Shown: positions 6,556 to 13,863 of the stretch, one piece after another
How positions within the stretch are numbered: the stretch's first letter is position 1
Layout of the letters: the number at the start of each line of letters is the position of its first letter
DNA from: Caldisericaceae bacterium
GTDB taxonomy: Bacteria; Caldisericota; Caldisericia; Caldisericales; Caldisericaceae
DNA length: 17,394 bases
NCBI GenBank assembly: GCA_026987225.1
Contig: JALSNB010000074.1
Location: forward strand, 1-17,394
Direction of reading: 5' to 3'
Notes under the pieces: generated by a model
Database searches by the model: none
What the model was told of the DNA's origin: nothing
What the model saw: the letters and a program-made list of their open reading frames with translations, nothing else
Position numbers and translations under genes: made by a program

Positions 6556-7157
6556 ATAGCACCGTTAAAACCTAAAAACAAAGACAGCCACACTTTGGCA
6601 AAATCGTAAAAAAACTTTTCTGGAAACATCTCAATGAGTTTTGTATTTTCGGGCAAAAGCCAGTAATTATTCCTGAAAAATATTTTATGGAACACGATAA
6701 AAGCACTATTAAAATTTACAAATTGCACCGTAAGCAAAAGTAAAATCAGCACAACAGACGAAAAAGAGGCAATAGATAGAAAATTTCTTTTTTGTTTAAT
6801 TTTCAAAATCGTTACTACAGAAAAAACAATACAAAGAGCAGTAAGCAAAAGAAAGAATCTTACAAGGTTTTTTACGTTTCTCACATGCTTTATTTCTCTT
6901 TCCGTAAAATATCCTTTAATTTCGGAACTGTTCACACGTAGAATGCGGACGTTTGTGTCATTATTAAAAAAGTAATCAACGATTTGCATGGAATAATCTT
7001 CGTACTGTTTCTCTGACAGATTGGAGAAAAGAATCGTAGTGTTCGCTTTATATTCGTATCCGAAAAACGGTTTACAGAAAACGAGGGCAAAGAAAATTAC
7101 CATGAGAACGGAAACGAAATAAGTAGCTATCCAAACGACTTTAATAATTTTCTTCAT
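6513..7157 (-). CDS. Integral membrane protein of the TIGR01906/DUF1461 family; Lit-like lipoprotein transacylase candidate
   Basis: 214 aa with four predicted membrane helices (about 6-28, 98-119, 127-147, 184-206) and an extracytoplasmic domain between the first two. The pattern FSNLSEKQYEDYS (44-56), FTEREIKHVRNVKNL (84-98) and FHKIFFRNNYWLLPEN (156-171) identifies the TIGR01906 family. Lit, which moves an acyl chain within lipoproteins to give the lyso form, belongs here; its catalytic histidines as I recall are H85 and H157. Here H91 and H157 sit in the matching motifs, so activity is plausible but inferred. The ATG at 7157 has a strong GGGGGAG site (7171-7165, spacer 7); a longer frame to 7358 only reads through helicase coding sequence. 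It overlaps the helicase by 17 bp and convergent folE2 by 43 bp. No lipoprotein gene is nearby. Confidence 0.72.
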   Translation of the reverse strand: MKKIIKVVWIATYFVSVLMVIFFALVFCKPFFGYEYKANTTILFSNLSEKQYEDYSMQIVDYFFNNDTNVRILRVNSSEIKGYFTEREIKHVRNVKNLVRFFLLLTALCIVFSVVTILKIKQKRNFLSIASFSSVVLILLLLTVQFVNFNSAFIVFHKIFFRNNYWLLPENTKLIEMFPEKFFYDFAKVWLSLFLGFNGAIYFASGFLNLSKNA

Positions 7158-9408
7158 TACACATCTCCCCCAATAAAATAATTGCCCCGTTTTTACTGAG
7201 CGGTTTATTGTCATTCCCGCATTTGGGCGAAAAAATACATGAAGGGCATCCGTCTTTACACGGGCAAGTGGAAACGGTTTTGTATGCAGCGGTTGCAAGT
7301 TCTTCGAATTTTTCAAATCCTTTTTCTGACAGCCCAACGCCACCTTCCGCACCATCATAAATAAAGATCGTAGGCATCATAGTATCGGGATGTAAAGGGT
7401 GAGAAACTCCGCCTACATCATTTCTGTCACACATTACGACAAGCGGCATCATGGCGACAAGCAAATGCTCCACCGCATGAATTGTTCCGGGTATTTCTTC
7501 TCCGCTTTGAATAACGGAGGATTTTAGTTTATCCGGAATAGTAAACCAAAAAGCGCGAGTTTCAAACTGAGTTTCAGGCAAATCTACGGATTCCGCACCG
7601 ATTTTCTTATCTGTCCCGTACTGCTTTCTCACAAACCCGACAACTCTCTCACTAACCCGCACCGATCCGAAATACAACTTTAACCCGAAAGCATCTCTCT
7701 GCTCAAACGTATTTAGAATTTCAATTCTATGAAGTGTTAAAGAATCGGTATAGTAGTTAACACGGCTTTTTTTAAGAAGCGCATATTTATCACTCAAATT
7801 CAGCTCTTCCACAAGATACGTTTCGGCACTATGCAAATAAACAGCGCCTTTAAAAGCTTCTTCAAGCGCACGGCGCATCGATATCCGTTCGATAACTCTG
7901 TCCGCATCCGCATCTATGAGTTCTATCTCCTGCCCTCCGCTGCCTCTTATGCTGATTTTTCCGGCGGGGTAATCTCTCAGTGCATAGTAAAACTTACCGC
8001 GCCGCTTTTCCAGAACGCCTTCCCTTTCAAAATTTCTCACAATTTGAACGGCACTCTCACCGAAATAGTTAAGATCGATTTTCTCATCCAAAGGAAATTC
8101 GTATGCAGCACATTTCAAATGAGGGGCGAGAATATAAAAATTCGACGGGTTTATGGCAACGCTTTCAAACCTTTTTTTAAAAATATAGTCCGGGTCTTTT
8201 ATAAAATACTGATCCAGCGGATTTGAAGAAGTAATAAAAATCGTCACGGACTCCCCTTTTCTACCGGAGCGCCCTGATTGCTGAAAAAGACTCGAAATCG
8301 TTCCGGGGTATCCCACTATGAGGGTTGCGTCAAGGTCTCCGATATCAATACCGAGTTCCAATGCATTCGTTGCAATAACACCTATCAGTTCCCCGTTTTT
8401 CAGCCTTTTCTCTATTTCTCTCCGTTGGGATTTAAGGTATCCCGCCCTGTAAGTGGAAACGAGTTCTCTTTTATCCTTGCTCAATGCGGATTTCAGATAC
8501 TTTGTGATGAGTTCGGCACCCTGCCTTGAGCGGGAAAATGCAATAGTCCTTATGTTATTCTCTATGAGCAATTTTAACACCCATACGGCTTCTCTGTAAA
8601 CATTTCTCCTGATGTTTAATTTTTTATCGACAAGTGCCGGATTAAAAAGTATAAAAGCCTTCCTATTTTCCGGCATACCGGCATTCCCGATACGGATAAA
8701 TTTTTCTCCGACCAATTTAAATGAAAATTCTTCCGGGTTATCAATTGTTGCGGAAGCAAGGACAAACTGCGGAAAGCTTCCGTAGCTGTGTGCGATTCGC
8801 CTCAACCTCCTGATAATTTCCGCCATATGAGATCCGAGAATACCCCTGTAATAGTGCGCTTCATCAACCACAACAAAGGAAAGCCTGCTGAAAAAACGTG
8901 CCCAGTTTGTATGATAAGGCAAAATTCCGGCATGAAGCAAATCGGGATTGGAAACAATGAGCCTTGCATATTTCCTTAGATGCAAACGCTCGCTTTGCAA
9001 AGTATCCCCGTCGTAAACGCCAAAAGTAAAACTGTCTCCGATAATGTGTGATAATTTTTCGGCTTGATCCCTTGCAAGCGCTTTGGTCGGATAAAGATAA
9101 AGCGCAGTTGCCATTGGGTTTTCAAAGAGTGTTTGCAAAATAGGAATACTGAATGCAAGTGTTTTCCCGGAAGCGGTTGAAGTCGTGAGGATAATATTTC
9201 CTCCTTCTTTTAAAGCGCGAAGCGCCTCAATTTGATGCCTGTAAAGAGAGGTTATACCGTTTTGAGCAAGATATTTTAAAATTCTCGGATCCAGTTCGGA
9301 AGGAATGTTTTCTTTATCCGCCTTCTCACCGGAAATATCGTAAATTTTTACAATCTGCCCCGCATAATGCGTATCACTCTTTATTTTCTTTACAATCTCT
9401 TCAATCAC
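7141..9408 (-). CDS. DEAH-box helicase with C-terminal zinc-binding domain (MrfA/YprA-like)
   Basis: 755 aa. Superfamily 2 helicase: a Q-type region with LYRHQIEALRA near 55-65, Walker A TSTASGKT at 76-83, PTKALARDQ (107-115), DEAH at 182-185, SATIDNPEEF, then the second RecA domain with IAFSRSR, ATNALELGIDIG and QQSGRSGRKGE (motif VI). The C-terminal third includes the DUF1998-type region with the cysteine cluster CPCKDGCPSC and a further KCG (C715, C717, C721, C724, C730). This architecture is that of MrfA, a DNA-repair helicase acting on mitomycin-type damage in Bacillus; the DNA-repair role here is inferred. The start is GTG at 9408. No Shine-Dalgarno precedes it, but TATAAT lies 7 nt upstream, so it may be leaderless. 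It is divergent from the HD-polX operon. The nuclease partner MrfB is not in the window. Confidence 0.9.
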   Translation of the reverse strand: MIEEIVKKIKSDTHYAGQIVKIYDISGEKADKENIPSELDPRILKYLAQNGITSLYRHQIEALRALKEGGNIILTTSTASGKTLAFSIPILQTLFENPMATALYLYPTKALARDQAEKLSHIIGDSFTFGVYDGDTLQSERLHLRKYARLIVSNPDLLHAGILPYHTNWARFFSRLSFVVVDEAHYYRGILGSHMAEIIRRLRRIAHSYGSFPQFVLASATIDNPEEFSFKLVGEKFIRIGNAGMPENRKAFILFNPALVDKKLNIRRNVYREAVWVLKLLIENNIRTIAFSRSRQGAELITKYLKSALSKDKRELVSTYRAGYLKSQRREIEKRLKNGELIGVIATNALELGIDIGDLDATLIVGYPGTISSLFQQSGRSGRKGESVTIFITSSNPLDQYFIKDPDYIFKKRFESVAINPSNFYILAPHLKCAAYEFPLDEKIDLNYFGESAVQIVRNFEREGVLEKRRGKFYYALRDYPAGKISIRGSGGQEIELIDADADRVIERISMRRALEEAFKGAVYLHSAETYLVEELNLSDKYALLKKSRVNYYTDSLTLHRIEILNTFEQRDAFGLKLYFGSVRVSERVVGFVRKQYGTDKKIGAESVDLPETQFETRAFWFTIPDKLKSSVIQSGEEIPGTIHAVEHLLVAMMPLVVMCDRNDVGGVSHPLHPDTMMPTIFIYDGAEGGVGLSEKGFEKFEELATAAYKTVSTCPCKDGCPSCIFSPKCGNDNKPLSKNGAIILLGEMCNEENY

Positions 9409-9415
9409 AAATTAA

Positions 9416-9421
9416 ATTATA
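9416..9421 (-). promoter_or_regulatory. Candidate -10 box of the helicase gene (leaderless type)
   Basis: Perfect TATAAT on the minus strand, 7 nt before the GTG start at 9408, with no ribosome site between. The -35 position is weak (about CTTTCA, spacer 17). Confidence 0.45.
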
Positions 9422-9448
9422 CGTAAAAAGTACCTTTATGAAAGAAAC

Positions 9449-9458
9449 GAGAATTCTC
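9449..9458. promoter_or_regulatory. 10-bp perfect palindrome GAGAATTCTC between divergent promoters
   Basis: It lies one base upstream of the TATAAT of the HD gene (9460-9465), in the spacer of that promoter and about 30 bp upstream of the helicase -10. The position suits a repressor operator, but a 10-bp palindrome in AT-rich DNA may be chance. It is not the Bacillus-type LexA box. Confidence 0.25.
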
Positions 9459-9459
9459 A

Positions 9460-9476
9460 TATAATTTTAAAGGAGG
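9460..9476 (+). promoter_or_regulatory. Candidate -10 box and ribosome binding site of the HD-polX operon
   Basis: TATAAT at 9460-9465 is followed by AGGAGG at 9471-9476, which ends 5 nt before the ATG at 9482. If this -10 is used, the message would begin right at the ribosome site, giving a very short leader. No convincing -35 is seen. Confidence 0.45.
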
Positions 9477-9481
9477 TAAAA

Positions 9482-10156
9482 ATGGACAAATTAAGCAGGC
9501 TAAAAGAGATCGTGCAAAAGGAATTAAGCTCTTCCGCCCATGACATAGATCACACATATAGAGTGTTGAAACTTGCACGGTTACTTGCAAAAAACGAAAA
9601 TGCAAATATGGAAATCGTGGAAATTGCGGCAATTTTACACGACATCGCACGCGTCAGGGAAGACAAGGACAAAAGCGGAAATACGGATCATGCCGCACTC
9701 GGAGCGAAAATGGCAGAAAAAATACTGAAGGAACTTAACTATTCGGAAGATATTGTAAAAGGCGTTGTTCACTGCATAGAAACACACAGGTTCAGAGGGG
9801 AAAAGGCACCGAAGACGATTGAAGCGAAAATTCTTTTCGATGCGGACAAATTGGATGCGCTGGGAGCGGTCGGAGTTGCACGTGCATACATCATTGCCGG
9901 AGAAATGGGGGAACCGCTTTACAGGGAAGAAACAAATATTGAAGAATACAAAAATAAAAATCTCACGGAAGGAAAATCAAACGGCAGAATTAAAGACGTA
10001 AGCAAACACTCCGTAAACATCGAATATGAAATGAAATTCAAGCATCTGCCGGAAAGGTTGTTTACGGAAAAGGCCAAACAGATTGCAAAAGATAGGCTGA
10101 AGTTTATGGATCAATTTTTCGAAAGGCTCAAAAAAGAAATTGAAGGGGAGGCGTAG
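9482..10156 (+). CDS. HD-domain metal-dependent phosphohydrolase
   Basis: 224 aa. The HD superfamily comprises metal-dependent phosphatases and phosphodiesterases acting on nucleotides and other phosphate esters. Seen: H24 in AHDIDHTYRV, the HD pair H53-D54 in ILHDIARVRED, H70 in NTDHAALGA, H97 in GVVHCIETHRF, and D120/D122 in LFDADKLDALGAVGVAR, which together make the usual H...HD...H...H...D metal site. The pattern with DADKLDALGAVG is that of the YedJ/COG1418-type small HD proteins; substrate unknown. The gene has an AGGAGG site and is first of a two-gene operon: polX begins 3 bp after its stop. A link to nucleotide or DNA metabolism is suggested by that pairing only. No signal peptide or membrane segment. 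Confidence 0.88.
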   Translation: MDKLSRLKEIVQKELSSSAHDIDHTYRVLKLARLLAKNENANMEIVEIAAILHDIARVREDKDKSGNTDHAALGAKMAEKILKELNYSEDIVKGVVHCIETHRFRGEKAPKTIEAKILFDADKLDALGAVGVARAYIIAGEMGEPLYREETNIEEYKNKNLTEGKSNGRIKDVSKHSVNIEYEMKFKHLPERLFTEKAKQIAKDRLKFMDQFFERLKKEIEGEA

Positions 10157-10159
10157 CGT

Positions 10160-11893
10160 ATGCGAAACAAAGAAGTTGCGGAAAAATTTTACGAACTCGC
10201 AAAAATGGCGGAACTTGCAAACGACAACCCGTTCAAAATAAAAGCCTATACTGAAGCTGCAAGAAGAATTGAAAATTTGCCATACCCCATAGAGGAAATA
10301 GCAAGAGAGGGGAAGCTTTTGGAAATCAAAGGCATAGGAAAAAGCATTGCGGAAAAAATCGAACAATATTTAAAAACCGGGAAAATAGAGAAATTGGAAG
10401 AACTAAAGAAAAAAATACCGCCGTCCCTTTTGGAAATAGAAAAAATACCCGGTATGGGAGCAAAAAAGGCAAAAGCACTTTACGAGAAGCTCGGTATCAA
10501 AACAGTGGAAGAGCTGAAAGAAGCGGCGGAAAAAGGCATGATTAGAAACCTCCCAGGATTTGGCGAAAAAACGGAGAAAAAAATACTGGAAGGATTAAAA
10601 TTTATGAGAGATAAAACCGTAAGCAGAGTGCTTCTCGGGATAGCATTGCCTCTTGCCGAAGGAATCGTGGAAAAGCTGAAAGCGCACTCCCCGGTGGACA
10701 AAATTCAAATCTGCGGCAGCATACGAAGGATGAGAGAAACAATAGGCGACATAGACATACTCGTAACCTCAAAACACCCGGAAAAAGTAATGGATTATTT
10801 CGTAAAGCTCCCGGAAGTAAAAGAAATTATAGTTAAAGGCGAAACAAAAACGTCAATATTCACACACGAAAACTTGCAAGTCGACCTGCGCGTCGTTGCA
10901 CCGGAATCATTCGGAGCCGCAATACAATATTTTACGGGCTCCAAACAACACAACATACGACTCAGAGAAATAGGCATAAAAATGGGGCTCAAGATAAACG
11001 AATACGGCGTATTCAGGCTGGACACAAACAAAAAGATAGCCGGTGAAACCGAAGAAAGCGTATACAACGCACTCGGCATGGATTGGATTCCGCCGGAAAT
11101 GAGAGAAGACAGAGGAGAAATAGAACTCGCCCTGAAACACAAACTGCCCGAACTTATAGAACTATCGGATATAAAAGGCGATCTTCATATGCATACGGTT
11201 TATTCGGACGGACAAAACACAATTGAGGAAATGGCAAATGAAGCAATAAAACTCGGATATGAGTATATCGTAATTTCGGATCATGCAAAAGCACTCGGCA
11301 TTGCAAACGGGCTCTCCATCGAAAGATACAAACAAGAAAGGGAAGAAATAGAAAAACTCAACAAGAAGTTAAAACCGTTCAAAATTTTCCTCGGTGCGGA
11401 ATTGAACATTCTGTCAAACGGAGAAGTTGATTTTTCTGAAGAAGAGCTGAAATTTTTCGACATTTGCCTCGCCGGAATACACACTGCAATGAATCAGGAA
11501 AAAGAAAAAATCACTGAAAGAATTAAGAAAGCGATAAGAAACAAATACATAAGGATTATCGTTCACCCGAGCGGCGGAATTTTAAACGGCAGGCCAAACT
11601 ATGAAGTGGACATAGATGCAATTTTAGAAGAAGGTAAAAAATACGGAAAAATTTTTGAAATCAATTCCTCTCCGGAACGCCTTGACCTTAACGACCTCAA
11701 TGCAAAAAAAGCAAAAGAGCAATACGGGCTTAAGCTCGCAATAAATACGGACGCGCATTCCGTACTTTCCCTTCGCAATATGAGATACGGGATAGGTGTT
11801 GCAAGAAGAGCGTGGCTTACAAAAGATGACATCCTGAACACGCTTCCGAAAGAAGCATTCGAAAAATTTGTTGCGAGAAATGATGAAAGGTAA
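10160..11893 (+). CDS. polX: DNA polymerase X with C-terminal PHP nuclease domain
   Basis: 577 aa, typical of bacterial PolX. It fills short gaps in base-excision repair; the PHP domain supplies metal-dependent 3'-5' exonuclease and AP-site processing in studied members. Domains: N-terminal 8-kDa-like region with helix-hairpin-helix motifs (IKGIGKSIA 56-64, IPGMGAKKA 96-104, LPGFGEKTE 131-139); nucleotidyltransferase palm with GSIRR at 186-190, catalytic D197 and D199 in GDIDI, and D242 in VDLRV; linker; PHP domain from about 339 with DLHMHT (H343, H345), SDHA (H375), GAELN, GIHT, VHPSGG, EINSSPERLDL and NTDAH. All metal-binding motifs are present, so both activities are expected. A GGGGAGG site overlaps the end of the HD gene. 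The helicase gene transcribed away from this operon also looks like a repair gene. Confidence 0.95.
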   Translation: MRNKEVAEKFYELAKMAELANDNPFKIKAYTEAARRIENLPYPIEEIAREGKLLEIKGIGKSIAEKIEQYLKTGKIEKLEELKKKIPPSLLEIEKIPGMGAKKAKALYEKLGIKTVEELKEAAEKGMIRNLPGFGEKTEKKILEGLKFMRDKTVSRVLLGIALPLAEGIVEKLKAHSPVDKIQICGSIRRMRETIGDIDILVTSKHPEKVMDYFVKLPEVKEIIVKGETKTSIFTHENLQVDLRVVAPESFGAAIQYFTGSKQHNIRLREIGIKMGLKINEYGVFRLDTNKKIAGETEESVYNALGMDWIPPEMREDRGEIELALKHKLPELIELSDIKGDLHMHTVYSDGQNTIEEMANEAIKLGYEYIVISDHAKALGIANGLSIERYKQEREEIEKLNKKLKPFKIFLGAELNILSNGEVDFSEEELKFFDICLAGIHTAMNQEKEKITERIKKAIRNKYIRIIVHPSGGILNGRPNYEVDIDAILEEGKKYGKIFEINSSPERLDLNDLNAKKAKEQYGLKLAINTDAHSVLSLRNMRYGIGVARRAWLTKDDILNTLPKEAFEKFVARNDER

Positions 11894-11973
11894 CGACGGG
11901 TAATTTTTTGGAAAATCAATAAAACCAAAAAACACGCAAACAACGCAGTAAAAATCAGGATAAAATAAAAACA

Positions 11974-11989
11974 GGCGTTTAAACGCGCC
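11974..11989. repeat. Palindrome GCGTTTAAACGC within a GGCG...CGCC hairpin
   Basis: Perfect 12-bp palindrome at 11975-11986. Read on the minus strand the GGCG/CGCC hairpin is followed by TGTTTTTATTTT, like an intrinsic terminator; on the plus strand no T run follows directly. No minus-strand gene enters here, so it could be an operator or part of a terminator after polX. Confidence 0.35.
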
Positions 11990-12109
11990 AAAAAATTCAT
12001 TTTTGAGTTTGAACGTATAATTACCCCCTATATGCGCTTAAAACGCAAAAATCGCACGCATTACAAACCCTTATAAATAAAGGCTTATTTGCATTTCAGA
12101 CGAAACATT

Positions 12110-12135
12110 GCGAAATTTCAAAAAATCGCTTTTTT
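12110..12135 (+). terminator. Weak candidate intrinsic terminator downstream of polX
   Basis: GCGA (12110-12113) and TCGC (12126-12129) form a 4-bp stem with a 12-nt loop, followed by six T. The stem is short and the site lies over 200 bp after polX, so this is a weak call. Confidence 0.2.
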
Positions 12136-12232
12136 AAAAATCCCCTATTTATCAAGGTTTCTTTACAGATAAAAATCGACATACACGAGGCAAAATTGGG
12201 ATATGTGAAAATAAAGCGGATAATTCTACATA

Positions 12233-12262
12233 TTTGCAGAAAAAACCCATTTTAACTATAAT
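12233..12262 (+). promoter_or_regulatory. Candidate promoter of the unknown gene-proC-CYTH operon
   Basis: TTTGCA (12233-12238), 18-bp spacer, perfect TATAAT (12257-12262). Transcription would begin near 12269, leaving a short leader that includes GGAGGTGA at 12275-12282. Confidence 0.55.
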
Positions 12263-12274
12263 TAAAAAGTAAAC

Positions 12275-12290
12275 GGAGGTGAAGTGATTG
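12275..12290 (+). promoter_or_regulatory. Strong ribosome binding site that fixes a TTG start
   Basis: GGAGGTGA (12275-12282) stands 5 nt before TTG at 12288. The next in-frame ATG is 45 codons downstream with no such site, and a GTG at 12284 is out of frame, so TTG is taken as the start. Confidence 0.7.
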
Positions 12291-13034
12291 GATACTGCTA
12301 ATGCCGCAAAAATTGTAGAGAGCTTCCTTATTAAAAATAAGCTGAGCTTTAAACGGTTTGACAAAGAAAATTCGATCCTGTTTGAAAACATTCAAGTGGG
12401 AAATCAAACAATTATTGCGGTAATGCCGGATACTGTCAACATTTTCATTAACGTAAAAACAAAAAAAGACGCAAGCACAATATACGAAATCTGTATGGAA
12501 ACATCACGAAAGAATAGCGGATTTAGCTGGCTCGTCACCAAAAACAGGCAGATCGCATCCTTTAAGATCAGCATACCGATAAGTAATATTGCACTTTTTA
12601 AAGATATATTTGACAAAATACAAGCAAAACTAAGAAGAGAACTTCCGCCGTTCATACTCGGGATTATTACGGAAGACCCGGAGAGTTTCTTCATAAGCCA
12701 ATATAAGCTGTGGAGACAGATTCCTCCGGAAGAACAATCGAAAATGATTGAAGACATTCTCGTCTTAAAAGAAAAATATTTCAGAAGCACAAGAACAAAA
12801 AACGGAATAGTCAAAAAACTCAACAAAATCAAAACAAATATAGTAAGCGAAAACAGAGAAGTCGAAAACAAAAATCTGCTCAGAATCGTATTCGGTGAGG
12901 ATTTTACGGGTTCGTTCGAATTTTACCTCATAGACTTTGCCGCTCTGTTCAGGGCAATTGAGTTAAACCTTATTCGCTTGAAGCTCGCCGATTTTTTTGA
13001 AAACTTCAACAAAGGAGGAAGAAAAAGTGAATAA
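12288..13034 (+). CDS. Unrecognised 248-aa protein, possible YbjN-like N-terminal domain
   Basis: I do not recognise this gene with confidence. It starts with TTG behind a strong ribosome site and is cotranscribed with proC, overlapping it by 8 bp. The N-terminal half (about 5-98) alternates helix and strands: IVESFLIKNKLSFKRFD, then strands SILFENI, NQTIIAVMPDTVNIFINV, a helix, and QIASFKISIPISN. This resembles the YbjN/type III secretion chaperone-like fold, but the match is by pattern only. The middle (115-165) has ELPPFILGIITEDPESFFIS and a helix rich in Lys and Glu. A polar Lys/Asn-rich section (165-195) follows, and the end (197-240) is hydrophobic-amphipathic (LIDFAALFRAIELNLIRLKL) without a clear membrane helix. 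No signal peptide or catalytic motif. Probably a cytoplasmic, lineage-specific protein. Confidence 0.75.
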   Translation: MDTANAAKIVESFLIKNKLSFKRFDKENSILFENIQVGNQTIIAVMPDTVNIFINVKTKKDASTIYEICMETSRKNSGFSWLVTKNRQIASFKISIPISNIALFKDIFDKIQAKLRRELPPFILGIITEDPESFFISQYKLWRQIPPEEQSKMIEDILVLKEKYFRSTRTKNGIVKKLNKIKTNIVSENREVENKNLLRIVFGEDFTGSFEFYLIDFAALFRAIELNLIRLKLADFFENFNKGGRKSE

Positions 13035-13851
13035 GATTTCATTTATAGGGACAGGAACAATGGCATCGGCCATGATAAAATGTATAACGGAAAAGGGGAT
13101 ATATAAGCCAGACAACATAATGGGCAGCGCCCCTCGCAAAAAAAGAATCGAAGAAATAAAAGAGCGTTTCAATGTGAATATGACAAACGATAACAGAGAA
13201 GCGGCGCAATTCGGAGATATTGTGGTTCTATCGATAAAACCGCAGGTTTTTCCGAAAGTCGCATCGGAAATTAAGGACAGTTTAAAGGAAAATCAAATCG
13301 TACTTTCCATTATGGCAGGTGTTGATATAAAAAGCCTGCAAACAGAGCTTCTCCACAAAAAGGTCGTAAGGGTCATGCCGAACACACCGGCACAAATAGG
13401 AGAAGGAATGAGCGTCTGGACGACAACAAAAGAAGTTTCTCCACGGGAAAAAGAAAAAATCAAAGAGATCCTTGCTTCCATGGGAAAAGAATTGTTCGTG
13501 GAAGACGAAGGGTATATAGATATGGCAACAGCGCTCAGTGCAACTGGGCCTGCATACGTATTTCTTTTCCTTGAAGCCATGATATCGGCAGGTGTCCATC
13601 TTGGCTTTTCGAGAAGAGTGTCAAAAGAACTCGTCTATCAAACGGCACTCGGTTCGGTACTGTTTGCAATAAATTCATCAAAGCATACGGCAGAGCTTAG
13701 AGACATGGTTACATCTCCGGGCGGCACAACGGCCGAAGCTCTGTACGAATTGGAAAAAGGAGGGATGCGCACCGTAATAGAAAAGGCCATATATGCAGCT
13801 TACAAAAGAACTCAGTATCTCAAAAAAGTTGCGGAGGAAAAGAAAAAGTAA
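13027..13851 (+). CDS. proC: Pyrroline-5-carboxylate reductase
   Basis: 274 aa from GTG at 13027, chosen because GGAGG at 13014-13018 stands 8 nt upstream; an in-frame TTG at 12997 precedes that site and is rejected. ProC reduces 1-pyrroline-5-carboxylate to proline with NAD(P)H, the last step of proline synthesis. Seen: the N-terminal Rossmann motif ISFIGTGTMASAM (4-16), a strand-turn VVLSIKPQ (66-73), VVRVMPNTPAQIGEGMS (113-129), and the C-terminal substrate and dimer domain with ALSATGPAYVFLFLEAM (169-185) and DMVTSPGGTTAEAL (226-239), the ProC signature. No proA or proB is in the window. It lies between the unknown gene (8-bp overlap) and the CYTH gene (12-bp gap). Confidence 0.95.
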   Translation: MNKISFIGTGTMASAMIKCITEKGIYKPDNIMGSAPRKKRIEEIKERFNVNMTNDNREAAQFGDIVVLSIKPQVFPKVASEIKDSLKENQIVLSIMAGVDIKSLQTELLHKKVVRVMPNTPAQIGEGMSVWTTTKEVSPREKEKIKEILASMGKELFVEDEGYIDMATALSATGPAYVFLFLEAMISAGVHLGFSRRVSKELVYQTALGSVLFAINSSKHTAELRDMVTSPGGTTAEALYELEKGGMRTVIEKAIYAAYKRTQYLKKVAEEKKK

Positions 13852-13863
13852 AGGAGGTGTAAT

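Larger units (their letters stand above)
11894..12287. other. 394-bp gene-free AT-rich region with small inverted repeats
   Basis: No supported coding region, tRNA or known riboswitch is seen. Contents: an inverted repeat TTTTTTGG/CCAAAAAA (11904-11911 and 11925-11932); a perfect 12-bp palindrome GCGTTTAAACGC (11975-11986) inside a GGCG/CGCC hairpin (11974-11989); a TATAAT at 12016-12021 followed by a 14-codon open frame from ATG 12032; a weak hairpin with a T run (12110-12135); and the promoter of the next gene. The sequence AAAATC recurs at least five times, probably low complexity. This is by far the longest gap in a very compact window. Confidence 0.6.

Noticed and set aside
7158..7358. 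67-codon upstream extension of the Lit-like gene
   Set aside because: It lies wholly within helicase coding sequence including its cysteine cluster, while ATG 7157 has a strong ribosome site and starts directly at the first membrane helix.
11599..12000. Minus-strand open frame with a hydrophobic N terminus, partly in the gene-free interval
   Set aside because: About 295 bp lie antisense to polX. The hydrophobic look comes from A-rich plus-strand DNA read in reverse as Phe and Leu codons. No ribosome site was seen.
12032..12076. 14-codon open frame (ATG to TAA) downstream of a TATAAT
   Set aside because: Too short to support as a gene, no ribosome site, and no sign of selection visible from one sequence.
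12404..12871. 155-codon hydrophobic minus-strand frame inside the unknown gene
   Set aside because: It mirrors the unknown gene, which has a promoter, a strong ribosome site and coupling to proC. The hydrophobic residues arise from reverse reading of Lys/Asn/Ile codons.
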